Source: Gulosibacter chungangensis | GTDB taxonomy: Bacteria; Actinomycetota; Actinomycetes; Actinomycetales; Microbacteriaceae | Reading direction: 5' to 3' | Assembly: GCF_008831155.1 (NCBI RefSeq) | Contig: NZ_WBKB01000001.1 | Location: 248,001 to 312,000 of the forward strand | DNA length: 64,000 nucleotides | Shown: positions 17,095 through 25,458 of the stretch, in pieces | Numbering within the stretch: the stretch's first letter is position 1 | How the letters are laid out: every line of letters starts with the position of its first letter | Translations under genes and position numbers: made by a program | The notes under the pieces: generated by a model | What the model was told of the DNA's origin: nothing | What the model saw: the letters and a program-made list of their open reading frames with translations, nothing else | Databases searched by the model: none

Positions 17095-17128
17095 GGGGAT
17101 GCGGCCTTCTGCAACAGGCCGCATCCCC
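17095..17128 (+). terminator. Rho-independent terminator of the P450 operon
   Basis: A 12-bp perfect stem (17095-17106 with 17117-17128), a 10-base loop and a following CTCTTTTAT tract lie 38 bp after the reductase stop. Confidence 0.8.
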
Positions 17129-17237
17129 ACTCTTTTATACGCATCCACCAATCGCCTCGCGGACCAGCCGCCAACCCTCGCTGAACAGCAGCCGACCCTC
17201 GCGGTGCTAATTTCGAAGCAGGCACGCGATAGGACGG

Positions 17238-19292
17238 ATGCACATGGGCGGCTTTACAGCGTCGGCGATCCTCGCCGCATTCTTCGGGTTCTTGCTGCTA
17301 CCGCTGGCGATCATCCCGTACGTCGCGTGGAGCAACCGTCGCGGTACGACCGGCTTTGGGCACGCGCTCATTAGCGCTGCGGGCCTGGTCTACCTCGTCG
17401 TGCTGTGGGCTTACACGATCCTGCCGCTCCCCGACCCAGCAACCCTGCAGTGCTCTGCCGAGGCGTATGGCCAGTTCGTTCCTTTCGACTTCATCCGCGA
17501 AGTCAACTGGAGCAACGCCCTCGCCGACTCCATGCTCCGGCAGGTGCTCCTCAACGTCCTGTTCTTTGTGCCCCTGGGAGCCCTGGTCCGGCACCTCTTC
17601 GGTACGCGCATTCTCACCACGGTGCTCATCGGCGCCGCGATTTCGCTCGCGATTGAGGTCACGCAACTCACCGGGATCTACGGCATCTACCCCTGCCCGT
17701 ACCGCGTCTTTGACGTGGATGACCTGCTCGCGAACACCCTCGGGGCCTTCGTTGGTGCCTTCCTCGCCCCGATCCTCGCGAAGTTTCCGGGCCAGCACCG
17801 CCGCGATCCGCACGCCCCCGCAAAGGTCACCGCGGCACGGCGTCTCACTGGCGCGCTGGTCGACTTCATTAGCGTCGTCCTCATCGGTTTCGGGCTTCCC
17901 CTCGCCCTCGAAGTCACGCTCGCCCTCGCGTACCCGAATAGCTTCGCCGAGCTGCCCATCCACACCCATATGTCGTGGATCTACGCGGGAACGATCGCCG
18001 CAACCGCCATCGTGATGTTCCTCATTGTGCCGGCCACTACCAACGCGACGATCGGTCAGCACCTCAGCTATTTGCGCTCGGTACGCCCGGACGGCAGCGC
18101 GCCCGGCTTCGGCCGCACCCTCATCCGTTTCATCACCGGCGGGGGCCTCTACTTCATCCTGATCGCACTATCCACACTCGAGATTCCGTTCACCGGTGGC
18201 CTCGCGCACCTTTGGTTTGTGGCTTCGGTTCTGGTGATTTTGATCTTCAGCCCACGCGGAATCAGCGGCTTCGCCTCGGGGCTCGTGGTGGTGGATGCAC
18301 GCGACCCCGATTCCGCGCATGCCGCGCGTCGGCGCATTGATGAGCCGCGGCGGATGAGCGCGGCGGTACTCGCGCTCGGCGGCACGATTTATCTAGGTTT
18401 TTCGCTTGTGCTCGGTATCAGCACCCTCCTACCAGCGGCAGGTCTCGGGCTCTCACTTCTGGGACTGGTGGCGCTCATTGCCTCAACACTCTTCCTTGCC
18501 GGTTACCTGCTGTTCAGCGGCGTCACGGTGCTTCGCCGAGAGGGACGCTCACTCGCAAACATGCTGGGGCTGCTCGCCCTCGCGGGGGTAACCGCAGTGC
18601 TCGCGGTGTTTGTAATCGCCGTACTCAACCAGATTTACTGGCTGCTCGTGCTCTCGGTCGCGGCGCTCGGCCTGACCGCATACCTCGGGTTTATCTTCTT
18701 CGCTTTCCTGCTCTACGGCCAGATCTACGCACGCCGCGAGCCACGGCCGGGGATGGCTGCGGTGGTGGTGCTCGGCTCGCGCGTGTTCGGCGACCGCGTG
18801 CCGCCGCTGCTGGCCGCGCGTATCGACCGGGGCATGGCCGCGCACCGTGCCGAGGTGGAGGCAGGCCGCGATCCGCTGCTGATTCTTTCGGGTGGCCAGG
18901 GTGCCGACGAACAGGTCGCCGAGGGTGAGGCGATGGCGAAATACGCGCTGGATGCGGGGGCCGAGCCGGCGCTCGTGCGGGCAGAGACCGCATCCACCAC
19001 CACGGAAGAAAATCTCAAGTTCAGCCGCGAGTTGCTGCGCGCAGAAGCGCGTGGCGAGCGGATGCTCGTGGCCACGAATGACTACCATGCCTTCCGCGCT
19101 GCGCTTCTCGCTCGCAAGCTCGGCATCGACGCCCAGGTCGTCGGGGCGAAGACCGCGCGCTATTACTTCCCGAGTGCGGTGCTGCGCGAGTTCGCCGCGG
19201 TGCTTTTCCTCGAAAAGTGGCAGCACCTCGCGTTTGGCTTGGGGGTCACGCTCCTCAGCGGCGCGGTCGCCTGGATTATCGTGATTGGCTAA
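17238..19292 (+). CDS. VanZ - RDD-like - YdcF (DUF218) fusion membrane protein
   Basis: A 684-residue polytopic membrane protein with three recognisable parts. Residues about 15-180 are VanZ-like (NVLFFVPLGALVRHLFG, EVTQLTGIYGIYPCPYRVFD). Residues about 196-350 are RDD-like (TAARRLTGALVDFISVVLIG). After a further helix cluster, residues about 506-660 form a YdcF/ElyC/SanA-type DUF218 domain (VVVLGSRVFGDRVPPLLAAR, ILSGGQGADE, TASTTTEENL, ATNDYHAFRA). DUF218 proteins act in cell-envelope homeostasis and VanZ proteins confer glycopeptide tolerance, so an envelope role is likely. The start is ATG 17238 (17244 possible) after AGGACGG. Confidence 0.85.
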   Translation: MHMGGFTASAILAAFFGFLLLPLAIIPYVAWSNRRGTTGFGHALISAAGLVYLVVLWAYTILPLPDPATLQCSAEAYGQFVPFDFIREVNWSNALADSMLRQVLLNVLFFVPLGALVRHLFGTRILTTVLIGAAISLAIEVTQLTGIYGIYPCPYRVFDVDDLLANTLGAFVGAFLAPILAKFPGQHRRDPHAPAKVTAARRLTGALVDFISVVLIGFGLPLALEVTLALAYPNSFAELPIHTHMSWIYAGTIAATAIVMFLIVPATTNATIGQHLSYLRSVRPDGSAPGFGRTLIRFITGGGLYFILIALSTLEIPFTGGLAHLWFVASVLVILIFSPRGISGFASGLVVVDARDPDSAHAARRRIDEPRRMSAAVLALGGTIYLGFSLVLGISTLLPAAGLGLSLLGLVALIASTLFLAGYLLFSGVTVLRREGRSLANMLGLLALAGVTAVLAVFVIAVLNQIYWLLVLSVAALGLTAYLGFIFFAFLLYGQIYARREPRPGMAAVVVLGSRVFGDRVPPLLAARIDRGMAAHRAEVEAGRDPLLILSGGQGADEQVAEGEAMAKYALDAGAEPALVRAETASTTTEENLKFSRELLRAEARGERMLVATNDYHAFRAALLARKLGIDAQVVGAKTARYYFPSAVLREFAAVLFLEKWQHLAFGLGVTLLSGAVAWIIVIG

Positions 19293-19299
19293 GCGCCCG

Positions 19300-19635
19300 C
19301 TAGTCGAGTTTGAATTCTGCGCGACGCCCCTCTGGCACGAGGTCGAGGAAGTCCTCACGGTTCCGGTCGATGGTGTGCAGCACGTAGGGGCAATACGGCA
19401 GGACGCCCAAACCGCGAGCCCGCGCATCCGCCAAAGCCTCGGTGACGAGCAGGCGTGCCAGACCCGGCACCGACTTCGACTTGTCGACCTCCGTGTGGAT
19501 GAGCGCGATGTTTTCTCCACGCAACCGGTAGTCGATGAGCCCTAGTCGATCACTACCAGCCTCAATCACGTAGCGGTTGTTTTCGGCGTCATCGCGAACG
19601 ATCGGGACTTCTCCGTTGACGAGCACTTCACTCAT
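19300..19635 (-). CDS. Short GNAT-type N-acetyltransferase (YjdJ/Gcn5-like)
   Basis: A 111-residue protein of the compact YjdJ-like acetyltransferase group: EVPIVRDDAENNRYVIEAG, RLGLIDYRLRGENIALIHTE, VPGLARLLVTEALADARARG, and LGVLPYCPYVLHTIDRNRE with the conserved Cys/Pro/Tyr. Substrate unknown. AAAGGAGG precedes ATG 19635. It converges with the VanZ fusion gene, leaving 7 bp between the ends. Confidence 0.85.
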   Translation of the reverse strand: MSEVLVNGEVPIVRDDAENNRYVIEAGSDRLGLIDYRLRGENIALIHTEVDKSKSVPGLARLLVTEALADARARGLGVLPYCPYVLHTIDRNREDFLDLVPEGRRAEFKLD

Positions 19636-19686
19636 GCTGTGGCCTCCTTTGGTGCGTGCGAGGCAGGTCGGGTACTGGCGTGTGAG

Positions 19687-19974
19687 TCATGGCGTGACGC
19701 TTTCTGTGGTGGCGTGAATCGGTGCAGCGTCGTAGGTGACCCAGTTCGTGCGGGTGCCGACTTTGTCGTAGAGCGCTTGCTCCTGATGGTTATCGCTTGC
19801 CGTGATGCCACGGATGATCGAGCAGCCCTCCTCGCCCGCGATCTCAGCCACGCGCTGAATCAGCGCCCGCCCCGCGCCACCACCACGCGCGATCAGGGTC
19901 CTCCCTACGGATCACGACGCTGCAGCACATCTTCGTGCGGAATCAAGATTCCAAGTGTCTCGTGCTCTGCCTGA
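19687..19974 (-). pseudogene. Decayed GNAT acetyltransferase
   Basis: The minus strand from about 19887 to 19687 encodes a clear GNAT C-terminal half: RGGGAGRALIQRVAEIAGEE (acetyl-CoA-binding loop) and ASDNHQEQALYDKVGTRTNW. Going upstream, the coding sense continues in another frame (LGILIPHEDVLQRRDP) and hits a stop near 19904. The gene thus has a frameshift or deletion and no proper N-terminus. A sequencing error is the alternative explanation. Confidence 0.55.
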
Positions 19975-20137
19975 TTGGCACATGACAAATTGTGCGAGAT
20001 TCACGTCGAGAGGAAAATCCCGCGCCTGCCGCGAGTAAGCTCTTTTGAGTACAAGCAGAGTGCTCTTAACGCAGCGTGACGAAGTCCTGAACTCCACGCG
20101 AACAACGCAAGACATCTGCCTGAGGAGAAAGACACAA

Positions 20138-21631
20138 GTGGAACTCACCCTCATCGTGTTGCTAGTGATCGTGCTGGCGCTGTTCTTTGACTTCACGAAT
20201 GGTTTTCATGACACCGCGAATGCGATGGCAACACCCATCGCGACCGGCGCGTTAAAGCCAAAAACCGCGGTATTACTGGCCGCAATATTGAACCTCATCG
20301 GCGCGTTCCTATCGACCGAAGTCGCCAAGACGATCTCCGGAGGCCTCATCAATGAGGGTGACGGAGGTGTGTTGATCACCCCCGAGATGATCTTCGCCGG
20401 GCTCATCGGGGCGATCGTGTGGAACCTGCTGACCTGGCTATACGGGCTGCCTTCGAGTAGCTCGCATGCGCTCTTCGGCGGACTCATCGGTGCCGCACTC
20501 GTCGGTGCCGGGTTCTCCGCGATCAACGGCGGCGTGCTGCTTTCGAAGGTCTTGATTCCCGCGCTTGCAGCGCCGCTGACCGCCGGTTTGGTCGCGTTCA
20601 CGGCGACCAAGATCGCGTACGCAATCACGCGCCGACAGGACGGAAATAAGGACGGCCGCGGTCGGTTCCGGTACGCGCAGATCGCATCCTCTTCGCTGAT
20701 CGCACTCGCACACGGCACCAATGACGCCCAGAAAACGATGGGTGTCATCACCCTGACCCTCGTCGCCGCGAATCTTCAGGCTCCCGGTACCGGCCCCCAC
20801 TTCTGGGTTATTGCCGCCTGCGCGCTCGCCATTGCCATCGGCACCTACTCAGGCGGTTGGCGCATCATCCGTACGCTCGGTGCGGGTCTTACCCAGGTCA
20901 AGCCCGCACAGGGTTTTGCCGCCGAAACCTCCACCGCCGCCACGATCCTCGCATCCACCCACCTCGGCTTTGCGCTGTCGACCACGCAGGTTGCTTCGGG
21001 CTCGGTGATCGGCTCCGGCCTCGGCCGCCGCGGCTCGACGGTGCGGTGGCGCACCGCCGGCCGAATCGCCCTGGGCTGGCTCTTTACCCTGCCCGCCGCT
21101 GGTGCGGTAGGAGCGCTTGCGGCATTGATCGCACACCTCGGCGTGTTCGGCGTGATCTTCGACGCGGTAGTTGGATTTGGCTTCGTCCTCTTCATTTTCT
21201 GGCGTTCGAAGCGAAACCAGGTGACACCCACGAACGCGATCCCGATTTCCGATGTTGCTGAGTCGGGCTACGCGGTTCGCATCCGTAAGGGCAAGGCAAA
21301 GCGCGCGCGGCAAGTCGACGGTGGCGTACCGCAGCTCACGCCAGTCGCGCAGAGCGCGTTCTACGCTGACAAAGCCGCGAAGGAAGCCAAACGTAAATCG
21401 GCCGCCCAAGACCAGGAGCGAGCGGCGGGTTCACCGCCAAGCACCGAGGCAGAGCCTCCACAAGCCCCTCCGCAGCAGGACACGCCCCGACAAGACTCCG
21501 GGCGACAAGACACGCCGCGACAAGCCCCAGTGCAACAAGACCCGGTGCAACAAGACGCAGCCGAGCGACGCCCAGCCCCGGCAGCACACCAACCAGAACC
21601 CCGTGACGAGCAGAACGGAGACGACCGATGA
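20138..21631 (+). CDS. pit: Inorganic phosphate transporter, PiT family
   Basis: A 497-residue membrane protein with the duplicated PiT signature: DFTNGFHDTANAMATPIATG near the start and ALAHGTNDAQKTMGVI in the second half. About ten membrane helices are predicted. It imports phosphate (as metal-phosphate) with protons. GTG 20138 is chosen because GAGGAGAAAG precedes it and the hydrophobic N-terminus starts here. The last 90 or so residues form a cytoplasmic Pro/Gln/Asp-rich tail with QQDTPRQDSGRQDTPRQ-type repeats, absent from ordinary PiT proteins. The stop overlaps the next start. Confidence 0.92.
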   Translation: MELTLIVLLVIVLALFFDFTNGFHDTANAMATPIATGALKPKTAVLLAAILNLIGAFLSTEVAKTISGGLINEGDGGVLITPEMIFAGLIGAIVWNLLTWLYGLPSSSSHALFGGLIGAALVGAGFSAINGGVLLSKVLIPALAAPLTAGLVAFTATKIAYAITRRQDGNKDGRGRFRYAQIASSSLIALAHGTNDAQKTMGVITLTLVAANLQAPGTGPHFWVIAACALAIAIGTYSGGWRIIRTLGAGLTQVKPAQGFAAETSTAATILASTHLGFALSTTQVASGSVIGSGLGRRGSTVRWRTAGRIALGWLFTLPAAGAVGALAALIAHLGVFGVIFDAVVGFGFVLFIFWRSKRNQVTPTNAIPISDVAESGYAVRIRKGKAKRARQVDGGVPQLTPVAQSAFYADKAAKEAKRKSAAQDQERAAGSPPSTEAEPPQAPPQQDTPRQDSGRQDTPRQAPVQQDPVQQDAAERRPAPAAHQPEPRDEQNGDDR

Positions 21632-21921
21632 TCGATTGGATGGCATTCCTGATCGTGTTCGGCACTACGCTGGTCTCAGCGGCAGTGGTCGTTTCACTGT
21701 TCTCGCTGGGCATTCGATTCCTGGCGACTCCGGCACCTAAGGTGGCGCACGCAGACGGCAGCTTCGAGCCGAACGGGCCTTCTCGTGATGACGAAGATGA
21801 CGACATCGATGAAATGGGTCGCCCGCGATGGGCGACGGGCCTTGCCTACCTCTGTTTCGGTCTCTCCGGCGTGTGCGTTCTCATCGGTATCTACCTGATT
21901 GTGCCCGCGCTTCACGGCTAG
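21628..21921 (+). CDS. Small two-helix membrane protein coupled to pit
   Basis: A 97-residue protein with helices at about residues 5-30 and 70-94 and an acidic connecting segment (DDEDDDIDE). It begins with ATG inside the ATGA overlap with the phosphate transporter stop, so the two are translationally coupled. It may be an accessory subunit of the transporter. I do not recognise a named family. Confidence 0.75.
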   Translation: MIDWMAFLIVFGTTLVSAAVVVSLFSLGIRFLATPAPKVAHADGSFEPNGPSRDDEDDDIDEMGRPRWATGLAYLCFGLSGVCVLIGIYLIVPALHG

Positions 21922-21932
21922 TCTGAAGTGCC

Positions 21933-22469
21933 ATGACATGCTTCGCCATCGGCCACTCGACGCGTTCGATCGAGGAGTTCATCGCGCTGTTGCGAGATGC
22001 GTCGGTCACACTCGTGGTCGATGTACGGAAGCTGCCCGGGTCGCGCAAATATCCGCATTTCAATGCGGATGCGCTGGCCGAGTCGCTTTCTGAGGCTGGG
22101 ATTGGCTATGAGCGGTCTGAGGGACTTACCGGCAGGCGCCGAGTGAGTATGATCATTCCCTTCGAGGTCAACGGCTTCTGGCGCAATCGCAGCTTTCACA
22201 ACTACGCCGATCACGCGCTGACCGAAGAATTCGCGGCGGCGATCGAGGAACTCCGCACCGCCGCTTCCGAGCAACATGTCGCGGTCATGTGCTCGGAAGC
22301 GGTCTGGTGGCGCTGTCATCGGCGAATCATCGCCGACCATCTACTGGCCAAAGGCGACCAGGTCATCCACCTCATGGATGCTGGGAAGCAGTCCCCCGCA
22401 TCCCTCACCGAAGGTGCCGTGATCGGCGAGGACGGGAAGGTTCGCTACCCCGCCCAGGCCGACGAGTAA
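21933..22469 (+). CDS. DUF488 family protein
   Basis: A 178-residue protein with all DUF488 marks: FAIGHSTRSIEEFIALL, VDVRKLPGSRKYPHFN, YERSEGLTGRR, FHNYADHA and VMCSEAVWWRCHRRIIADHL. The conserved Cys in MCSE and the preceding basic residues form a presumed but uncharacterised active site. It starts 11 bp after the small membrane protein and is probably in the same transcript. Confidence 0.9.
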   Translation: MTCFAIGHSTRSIEEFIALLRDASVTLVVDVRKLPGSRKYPHFNADALAESLSEAGIGYERSEGLTGRRRVSMIIPFEVNGFWRNRSFHNYADHALTEEFAAAIEELRTAASEQHVAVMCSEAVWWRCHRRIIADHLLAKGDQVIHLMDAGKQSPASLTEGAVIGEDGKVRYPAQADE

Positions 22470-22499
22470 GGGCCCGCACTGAGTCGAGCGCAGGCGCGT

Positions 22500-23114
22500 T
22501 TAGTCGAATTCGGGCGAGGTCGTGCGCGAACGCTTCAGCTCGTAGAAGTACTCGAATGACCCGAGCGTGACGGCGGCGTCGAAGATCTTGCCGGCCTGCT
22601 CGCCCCGTGGAATCCGCGTCATGACCGGGCCGAAGAAAGCCGTGTCGTTGAACGCGACCACGGGCGTGCCGACCTCGTCGCCCACCTTAGAGATACCTTC
22701 CTGGTGCGAGGCGCGCATTTTCTCGTCGAGCTCGTCGGTCTTCGCGGCGTCCAGGATGCTCGCCTCGAGTGAGAGGTCCGCGAGCGCACCGGCGACGGCG
22801 GCTTCAAAGTCCTTTTCGCCTTCGTTGTGGATGCGTGTACCGACAGCCGTGTAGAACTCGCCAAGCTTTTGGTCGCCGTGACGCTCCCACACCTGGGTGG
22901 CGGCGCGAGCGGGCAGCCACGCACGGTCCAAAAGCTTGCGGTAGCCCTCGTCGAGATCGCGGCCCTCATTGAGGACGGACAGCGACATGATGTGCCACTT
23001 CACCTCAATGTCACGCACCTGCTCTACCTCGAGAATCCAGCGCGAGGTGATCCACGCAAACGGGCAGATCGGGTCAAACCAGAAGTCAACGGTCTCGCGG
23101 GTCTGTTCGGTCAT
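22500..23114 (-). CDS. DsbA-like protein, mycothiol-dependent nitroreductase (Rv2466c) family
   Basis: A 204-residue thioredoxin-fold protein with the DsbA helical insertion. The N-terminal [20 protein letters not shown] closely matches the Rv2466c group, which uses mycothiol in redox reactions. Only the first active-site Cys is kept (CPFA rather than CxxC), suggesting a monothiol mechanism. The cis-Pro loop is [17 protein letters not shown] precedes ATG 23114. Confidence 0.85.
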   Translation of the reverse strand: MTEQTRETVDFWFDPICPFAWITSRWILEVEQVRDIEVKWHIMSLSVLNEGRDLDEGYRKLLDRAWLPARAATQVWERHGDQKLGEFYTAVGTRIHNEGEKDFEAAVAGALADLSLEASILDAAKTDELDEKMRASHQEGISKVGDEVGTPVVAFNDTAFFGPVMTRIPRGEQAGKIFDAAVTLGSFEYFYELKRSRTTSPEFD

Positions 23115-23271
23115 GACACTCCTTTAGTCGTTTTGGTTCTGTTGAAAATTTTGGAGCGCTTGAATCTTTCGGCTCCGTGAGATGACAACCTTGCGACGAC
23201 AAACCGTATTCCACGGCGAGCGCTTACCAACTGATTTCTTGGGCGGTGAGGCGCGGAGCAAGTCGGCGAAA

Positions 23272-23925
23272 TCAGTCGCCGAGCCAATACGTGTCAGCAT
23301 CAATCAACCAGTGACTTCGAATCGTCAATGCCCGCTCCAGCCCCGCCAAAACGCTCGCCACTGCGAGCGTGGAGCCCAACCAACCGGGCACTTCAAGCGG
23401 GTTCGTGAAGGTGCCAAACCGCTCCGCAATGAAATCCATTTGCGAGATGAGCTCGATGACCCACGGCAGCAGCAGGACAAGACTGACCAACAGGATGGCG
23501 ATCGCGAGCCAGCCGATAATTCGGCTCGCCACCGGGTGGTTGCGTCCGAATTTCGCGCGCCAAAATTCGGCGGTGCCCGGCATCGGCACGAGTTGCTGTT
23601 CTTGACCGTCTCGCAGCAGGTGGATGCGCGTCATCCCGTAAGTCGAGTCGGCCACCTCGATCTGCCCCTGATGGACCGGGAATTTCACCGGGAGCTTCGC
23701 CCGCAGGTGCTGACTGCCGTCGCGATAGAGCGCACAGCGGCTCTCGAGGTCGAAAAAGTTCACGTCGACGGCGTAACTCCGCGGCACTTCCTTGCCCTGC
23801 GCATCCGGCTCGATGAGCCGAATGCCGAACTGCGTGCGCCAGAGCGCTTGGACTCCACGCACCGGTTTGAGTGCGCTACCGTCACCGGGCTCGATTTTGG
23901 CCGCGTTCTTATCGGCTCGCGTCAT
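23272..23925 (-). CDS. Hypothetical membrane protein
   Basis: A 217-residue protein I do not recognise. Residues 1-130 are soluble and beta-rich (IRLIEPDAQGKEVPRSYAVD). Two helices follow at about residues 137-160 and 182-197. GAAAGGATCC precedes ATG 23925, and coding bias is normal. Neighbouring genes do not reveal a role. Confidence 0.75.
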   Translation of the reverse strand: MTRADKNAAKIEPGDGSALKPVRGVQALWRTQFGIRLIEPDAQGKEVPRSYAVDVNFFDLESRCALYRDGSQHLRAKLPVKFPVHQGQIEVADSTYGMTRIHLLRDGQEQQLVPMPGTAEFWRAKFGRNHPVASRIIGWLAIAILLVSLVLLLPWVIELISQMDFIAERFGTFTNPLEVPGWLGSTLAVASVLAGLERALTIRSHWLIDADTYWLGD

Positions 23926-24003
23926 TGAGGGATCCTTTCGTGGCTCAGTGTCACCGTGCCACAGAATATTTAAAGCCTCCCGCGCTCAGTAACAAGTCCG
24001 CAG

Positions 24004-24798
24004 CTACTTGCTTTCCTTGTGCTCGGATTCGCCGATCTTCCAATAACCGCGGATGTCAATCGCCTGCTTCGCGTGCCCGAGTTCCCGCAGCTGCTTGCGA
24101 ATCGGCAATAGGCTCGTGGCTTCGGATGCAGCCCACAAGAAGGTATTCGCCTCAAGGTTTGGCATCGCCGTTGCGACCGCGTCACCGAGCGTCTGGCCAT
24201 TGGCGCGGTGGAGCCAGCGGAGACTTGCACGCGGATGCACGGGCAACTCTCGCTCTCGGCTCGCCTCTTCGATCAGCACGAAGACATCGAGCGCGGCTTC
24301 GCGCGGTGCTTCCTCCAACCATCGCTCGATCGCGGGAAGTGCCGTCTCATCACCGGCGAGGAGATAGCGGTCATACCCGGTGGGGAACCGTGCAGAGCCG
24401 CGCGGTCCAAGAACTCCGAGAAGATCCCCTGGCTTGGCCGCAATTGCCCAGCGGCCAGCAGGTCCGTGCTCATGCAGCAAGAAGTCGATGGCGAGTTCGG
24501 GCTTTTCGGCGTTGACCCATCGAATCGTGTATTCGCGAAGCTCAACTCCGTCGGGTCGGTTGAGGCCACTTTCGTCGATCGTCGGCATCGTGACCTCGCC
24601 GGTGTCAGCGTTTGGAAGCACGAGTCGCACGTGGTCGGCAGGCGAAAACTGCCCGTAGGGAAGCGTGGCCTCAAGGTCTTCGCCGCCCAGAATAATGCGG
24701 CGCATATCGCTCGAGAGTTCTTCAACCCGCAGCACCGTGAGCAGTCGTGTTTTCAACGGGTACGGGGTTCGTTTAACAGCAAGCGTCGGAGCAGTCAT
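24004..24798 (-). CDS. Siderophore-interacting protein (FAD-binding ferric-siderophore reductase)
   Basis: A 264-residue protein of the ViuB/YqjH family: an N-terminal FAD-binding beta-barrel (SSDMRRIILGGEDL, FSPADHVRLVLP, REYTIRWVN), then a C-terminal NAD(P)H domain (LLAGDETALPAIERWLEEAP) ending in the hallmark IRGYWKIGE. It reduces ferric siderophores in the cytoplasm to release iron. It is divergent from a MarR regulator across about 120 bp with nested palindromes. No convincing iron box was found there. Confidence 0.92.
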   Translation of the reverse strand: MTAPTLAVKRTPYPLKTRLLTVLRVEELSSDMRRIILGGEDLEATLPYGQFSPADHVRLVLPNADTGEVTMPTIDESGLNRPDGVELREYTIRWVNAEKPELAIDFLLHEHGPAGRWAIAAKPGDLLGVLGPRGSARFPTGYDRYLLAGDETALPAIERWLEEAPREAALDVFVLIEEASRERELPVHPRASLRWLHRANGQTLGDAVATAMPNLEANTFLWAASEATSLLPIRKQLRELGHAKQAIDIRGYWKIGESEHKESK

Positions 24799-24872
24799 GG
24801 AGTCCTTTAACGTGGTCGATTGCGCGCTCCAGCCAGACCGGCGAGCTGCGCATCTGGATATCCGTAGGTTAC

Positions 24873-24900
24873 CAAACTATGTTTGAAACAAACAGGTTTG
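24873..24900. promoter_or_regulatory. Candidate MarR operator between divergent genes
   Basis: Alternating CAAAC and GTTTG arms give three overlapping dyads: CAAAC-TAT-GTTTG (24873-24885), TGTTTG-AAA-CAAACA (24880-24894) and CAAAC-AG-GTTTG (24889-24900). Such tandem dyads in a divergent MarR promoter are strong operator candidates. Confidence 0.65.
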
Positions 24901-24919
24901 CCTATTTGCCGAAGGAATT

Positions 24920-25396
24920 ATGAGCCCCGCCGAACACGATCCCGAACACGACACTGCCCGAGAACTGCGCATGTTGCTGGGTCCGTTGCGGCGTGAGCTC
25001 AAGCGCGCAACGCCCCCGCCAGCAGCAGCGGCCAGCCTCACATCGGCACAGGTCGAGCTCCTGCGCGCCGTCCAGCAACACGGGCCGCTCACCACCACGG
25101 AACTCGCCGGACACTTGTCGCTCGCCCGCCCCACGGTCAGTAATCTCGTGAAACAGCTCACGCAGGTCTCCCTGCTCTCTCGCGAGCTCTCCCCCATAGA
25201 TGCTCGCGCGATCCTGATCGGTGTCACGGACGAGGCCCAGGGCATCCTTCGCGAGGCTGGCCGCCAACGGGTTGCCGTCCTACAAAACGCCATCGATAGC
25301 CTCTCGGCCGCCGACCGCCAGACGCTCGACGAGGCGCTGCCCGTGCTGCGCCGCATCCTCGAATCTTTACAGGATCGTGGGGCCCGGCACTATTAG
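24920..25396 (+). CDS. MarR-family transcriptional regulator
   Basis: A 158-residue regulator with a winged HTH at about residues 40-105: LTSAQVELLRAV, GPLTTTELAGHLSLARPTVSNLVKQL, then a wing containing SPIDARAILIGVT. N- and C-terminal dimerisation helices flank it. It is divergent from the siderophore-interacting protein gene, its probable target. GAAGGA precedes ATG 24920. Confidence 0.9.
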   Translation: MSPAEHDPEHDTARELRMLLGPLRRELKRATPPPAAAASLTSAQVELLRAVQQHGPLTTTELAGHLSLARPTVSNLVKQLTQVSLLSRELSPIDARAILIGVTDEAQGILREAGRQRVAVLQNAIDSLSAADRQTLDEALPVLRRILESLQDRGARHY

Positions 25397-25458
25397 CCGC
25401 TTGCGCTGTGCGTCTGCGGGTCGCGAAAACTGACAGGGTTGTGAAGTTAGCTGACTGG

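Noticed and set aside
24866-24879. TAGGTTACC as an iron box for the siderophore-interacting protein
   Set aside because: Only one half-site matches; the symmetric arm is missing, and the nested CAAAC/GTTTG palindromes explain the region better.
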